Assembly: GCA_012797915.1 (NCBI GenBank)
Contig: JAAZOE010000469.1
Location: 1 to 6,355, forward strand
Direction of reading: 5' to 3'
From: Candidatus Zixiibacteriota bacterium
Lineage (GTDB): Bacteria; Zixibacteria; MSB-5A5; GN15; JAAZOE01
DNA: 6,355 nt
Shown: positions 5,831 through 6,355 of the stretch, one piece after another
How positions within the stretch are numbered: the stretch's first letter is position 1
Layout: every line of letters starts with the position of its first letter
Translations under genes and position numbers: made by a program
The notes under the pieces: generated by a model
What the model was told of the DNA's origin: nothing
What the model saw: the letters and a program-made list of their open reading frames with translations, nothing else
Database searches by the model: none

Positions 5831-5851
5831 GTCATTCTGAGCGAAGCGAAG
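5831..5851. repeat. Dispersed intergenic repeat (TTCTGAGCGAAGCGAA type)
   Basis: The plus strand carries TCATTCTGAGCGAAGCGAAG. Its minus-strand reading encodes the well-known spurious peptide SFASLRMT. This motif recurs in intergenic DNA of many unrelated environmental bacteria; that is recalled knowledge, not a search. It sits about 20 nt after the phoB stop, between the gene and its terminator. Only one copy is in this window, so its family cannot be proved here. Confidence 0.6.
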
Positions 5852-5870
5852 CTCTCGTCGCCGACGGGCG

Positions 5871-6355
5871 TCAGACTTCCCGGAACCGGTACCCCACGCC
5901 GCGGACCGTCTCGATCAACTGCCCCGCCTTCCCCAGTTTCTTGCGCAGGCCGACCACCAGCACGTCCACCGCCCGGTCGGTCACCGGGTAATCCTCCCCC
6001 CGCAAGGCATCGACTATCTGATACCGGGTGAACACCCACCCCGGCCTTCGGGCCAGAAAATGAAGCAGCTTGAACTCCGAGGGGGTCAGCTCCACCGATC
6101 GGCCGTCGACCTGAACATCGTGCCGCCCCGGATGAATCGCGATGTTCGCGACCGTCAGCGGTTGATCCTCCTCGGGCGACTCCACGCTCCGTCGGCGCAA
6201 CACTGCCCGGACCCGGGCCACCAGCACCCGCGGGCTGAACGGCTTGGTGATGTAGTCATCGGCTCCCAATTCGAGCCCGGCCACGATATCACTTTCTTCC
6301 CCTTTGGCCGTCAGCATGACAATCGGAGTCCTCTGCGTCGCCTCTTCCCGTTTCA
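5871..6355 (-). CDS. phoB: PhoB-type response regulator (5' end beyond window)
   Basis: DNA-binding response regulator of the OmpR/PhoB family, the expected partner of PhoR. 160 residues are visible and the frame is open to the right edge; about 65-75 N-terminal residues, including the phospho-acceptor Asp, are missing. The visible receiver part has PIVMLTAKGEESDIV (conserved Thr of MLTAK) and GADDYITKPFSPRVLVARV (conserved Lys-Pro pair). A short linker leads to a winged-helix domain with the hallmarks LTPSEFKLLHFLARRPGWVFTR, RAVDVLVVGLRKKLG and IETVRGVGYRF. The sequence stops three residues after this, so the C terminus is complete. PhoB rather than another OmpR-family regulator is inferred from the linked phoR, pstS and pstC and the PHO-box-like repeats. 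The usual phoB-phoR adjacency is broken by the DUF47-pit operon, and phoB ends in its own terminator. Confidence 0.9.
   Translation of the reverse strand, partial: KREEATQRTPIVMLTAKGEESDIVAGLELGADDYITKPFSPRVLVARVRAVLRRRSVESPEEDQPLTVANIAIHPGRHDVQVDGRSVELTPSEFKLLHFLARRPGWVFTRYQIVDALRGEDYPVTDRAVDVLVVGLRKKLGKAGQLIETVRGVGYRFREV

Noticed and set aside
5749..6039. Minus-strand frame containing SFASLRMT
   Set aside because: It overlaps phoB in another frame and runs through the dispersed repeat and the terminator; this peptide is a known annotation artefact.

Overview
The window is a phosphate-acquisition and phosphate-sensing locus from a GC-rich Gram-negative-type bacterium. The protein types (a PstS of the short 'phosphate-binding' subfamily, a PhoR with an extracytoplasmic sensor domain, and a DUF47-Pit pair whose first protein begins MFKRLLPRETSFFDFFEQH) remind me of deltaproteobacterial/Desulfobacterota-like or related environmental lineages. 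I cannot fix the phylum from sequence alone, and no rRNA or tRNA is present.

Layout from left to right. On the minus strand, transcribed right to left, are phoR (3695 to 1905), pstS (1705 to 824) and pstC (823 to beyond the left edge). A 199-nt gap before pstS holds a candidate PHO box with an 11-bp period. On the plus strand, divergent from phoR, is a two-gene operon: a DUF47/PhoU-like gene (3989-4618) and a PiT-family phosphate permease (4621-5652). The two divergent transcription units each have a good sigma70-type promoter in the roughly 290-nt region between phoR and the DUF47 gene. At the right edge, the 3' part of a PhoB-type response regulator lies on the minus strand (6355 to 5871), convergent with the permease. 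A clear intrinsic terminator lies between them.

Inferred working: PhoR senses phosphate limitation and phosphorylates PhoB. PhoB would bind the direct repeats upstream of pstS and activate the high-affinity PstS-PstC(-AB) ABC importer. The DUF47-Pit operon is the low-affinity, ion-coupled route; its promoter carries no PHO-box-like repeats and matches the sigma70 consensus well, so it looks PhoB-independent.

The main anomalies are: an in-frame TAG at codon 53 of the otherwise intact DUF47 gene; the separation of phoB from phoR by the oppositely oriented DUF47-pit operon; duplicated palindromes in the divergent promoter region; and a dispersed intergenic repeat just after phoB. I saw no mobile element, CRISPR array, RNA gene or wholly unknown protein family, and I do not claim a novel system.
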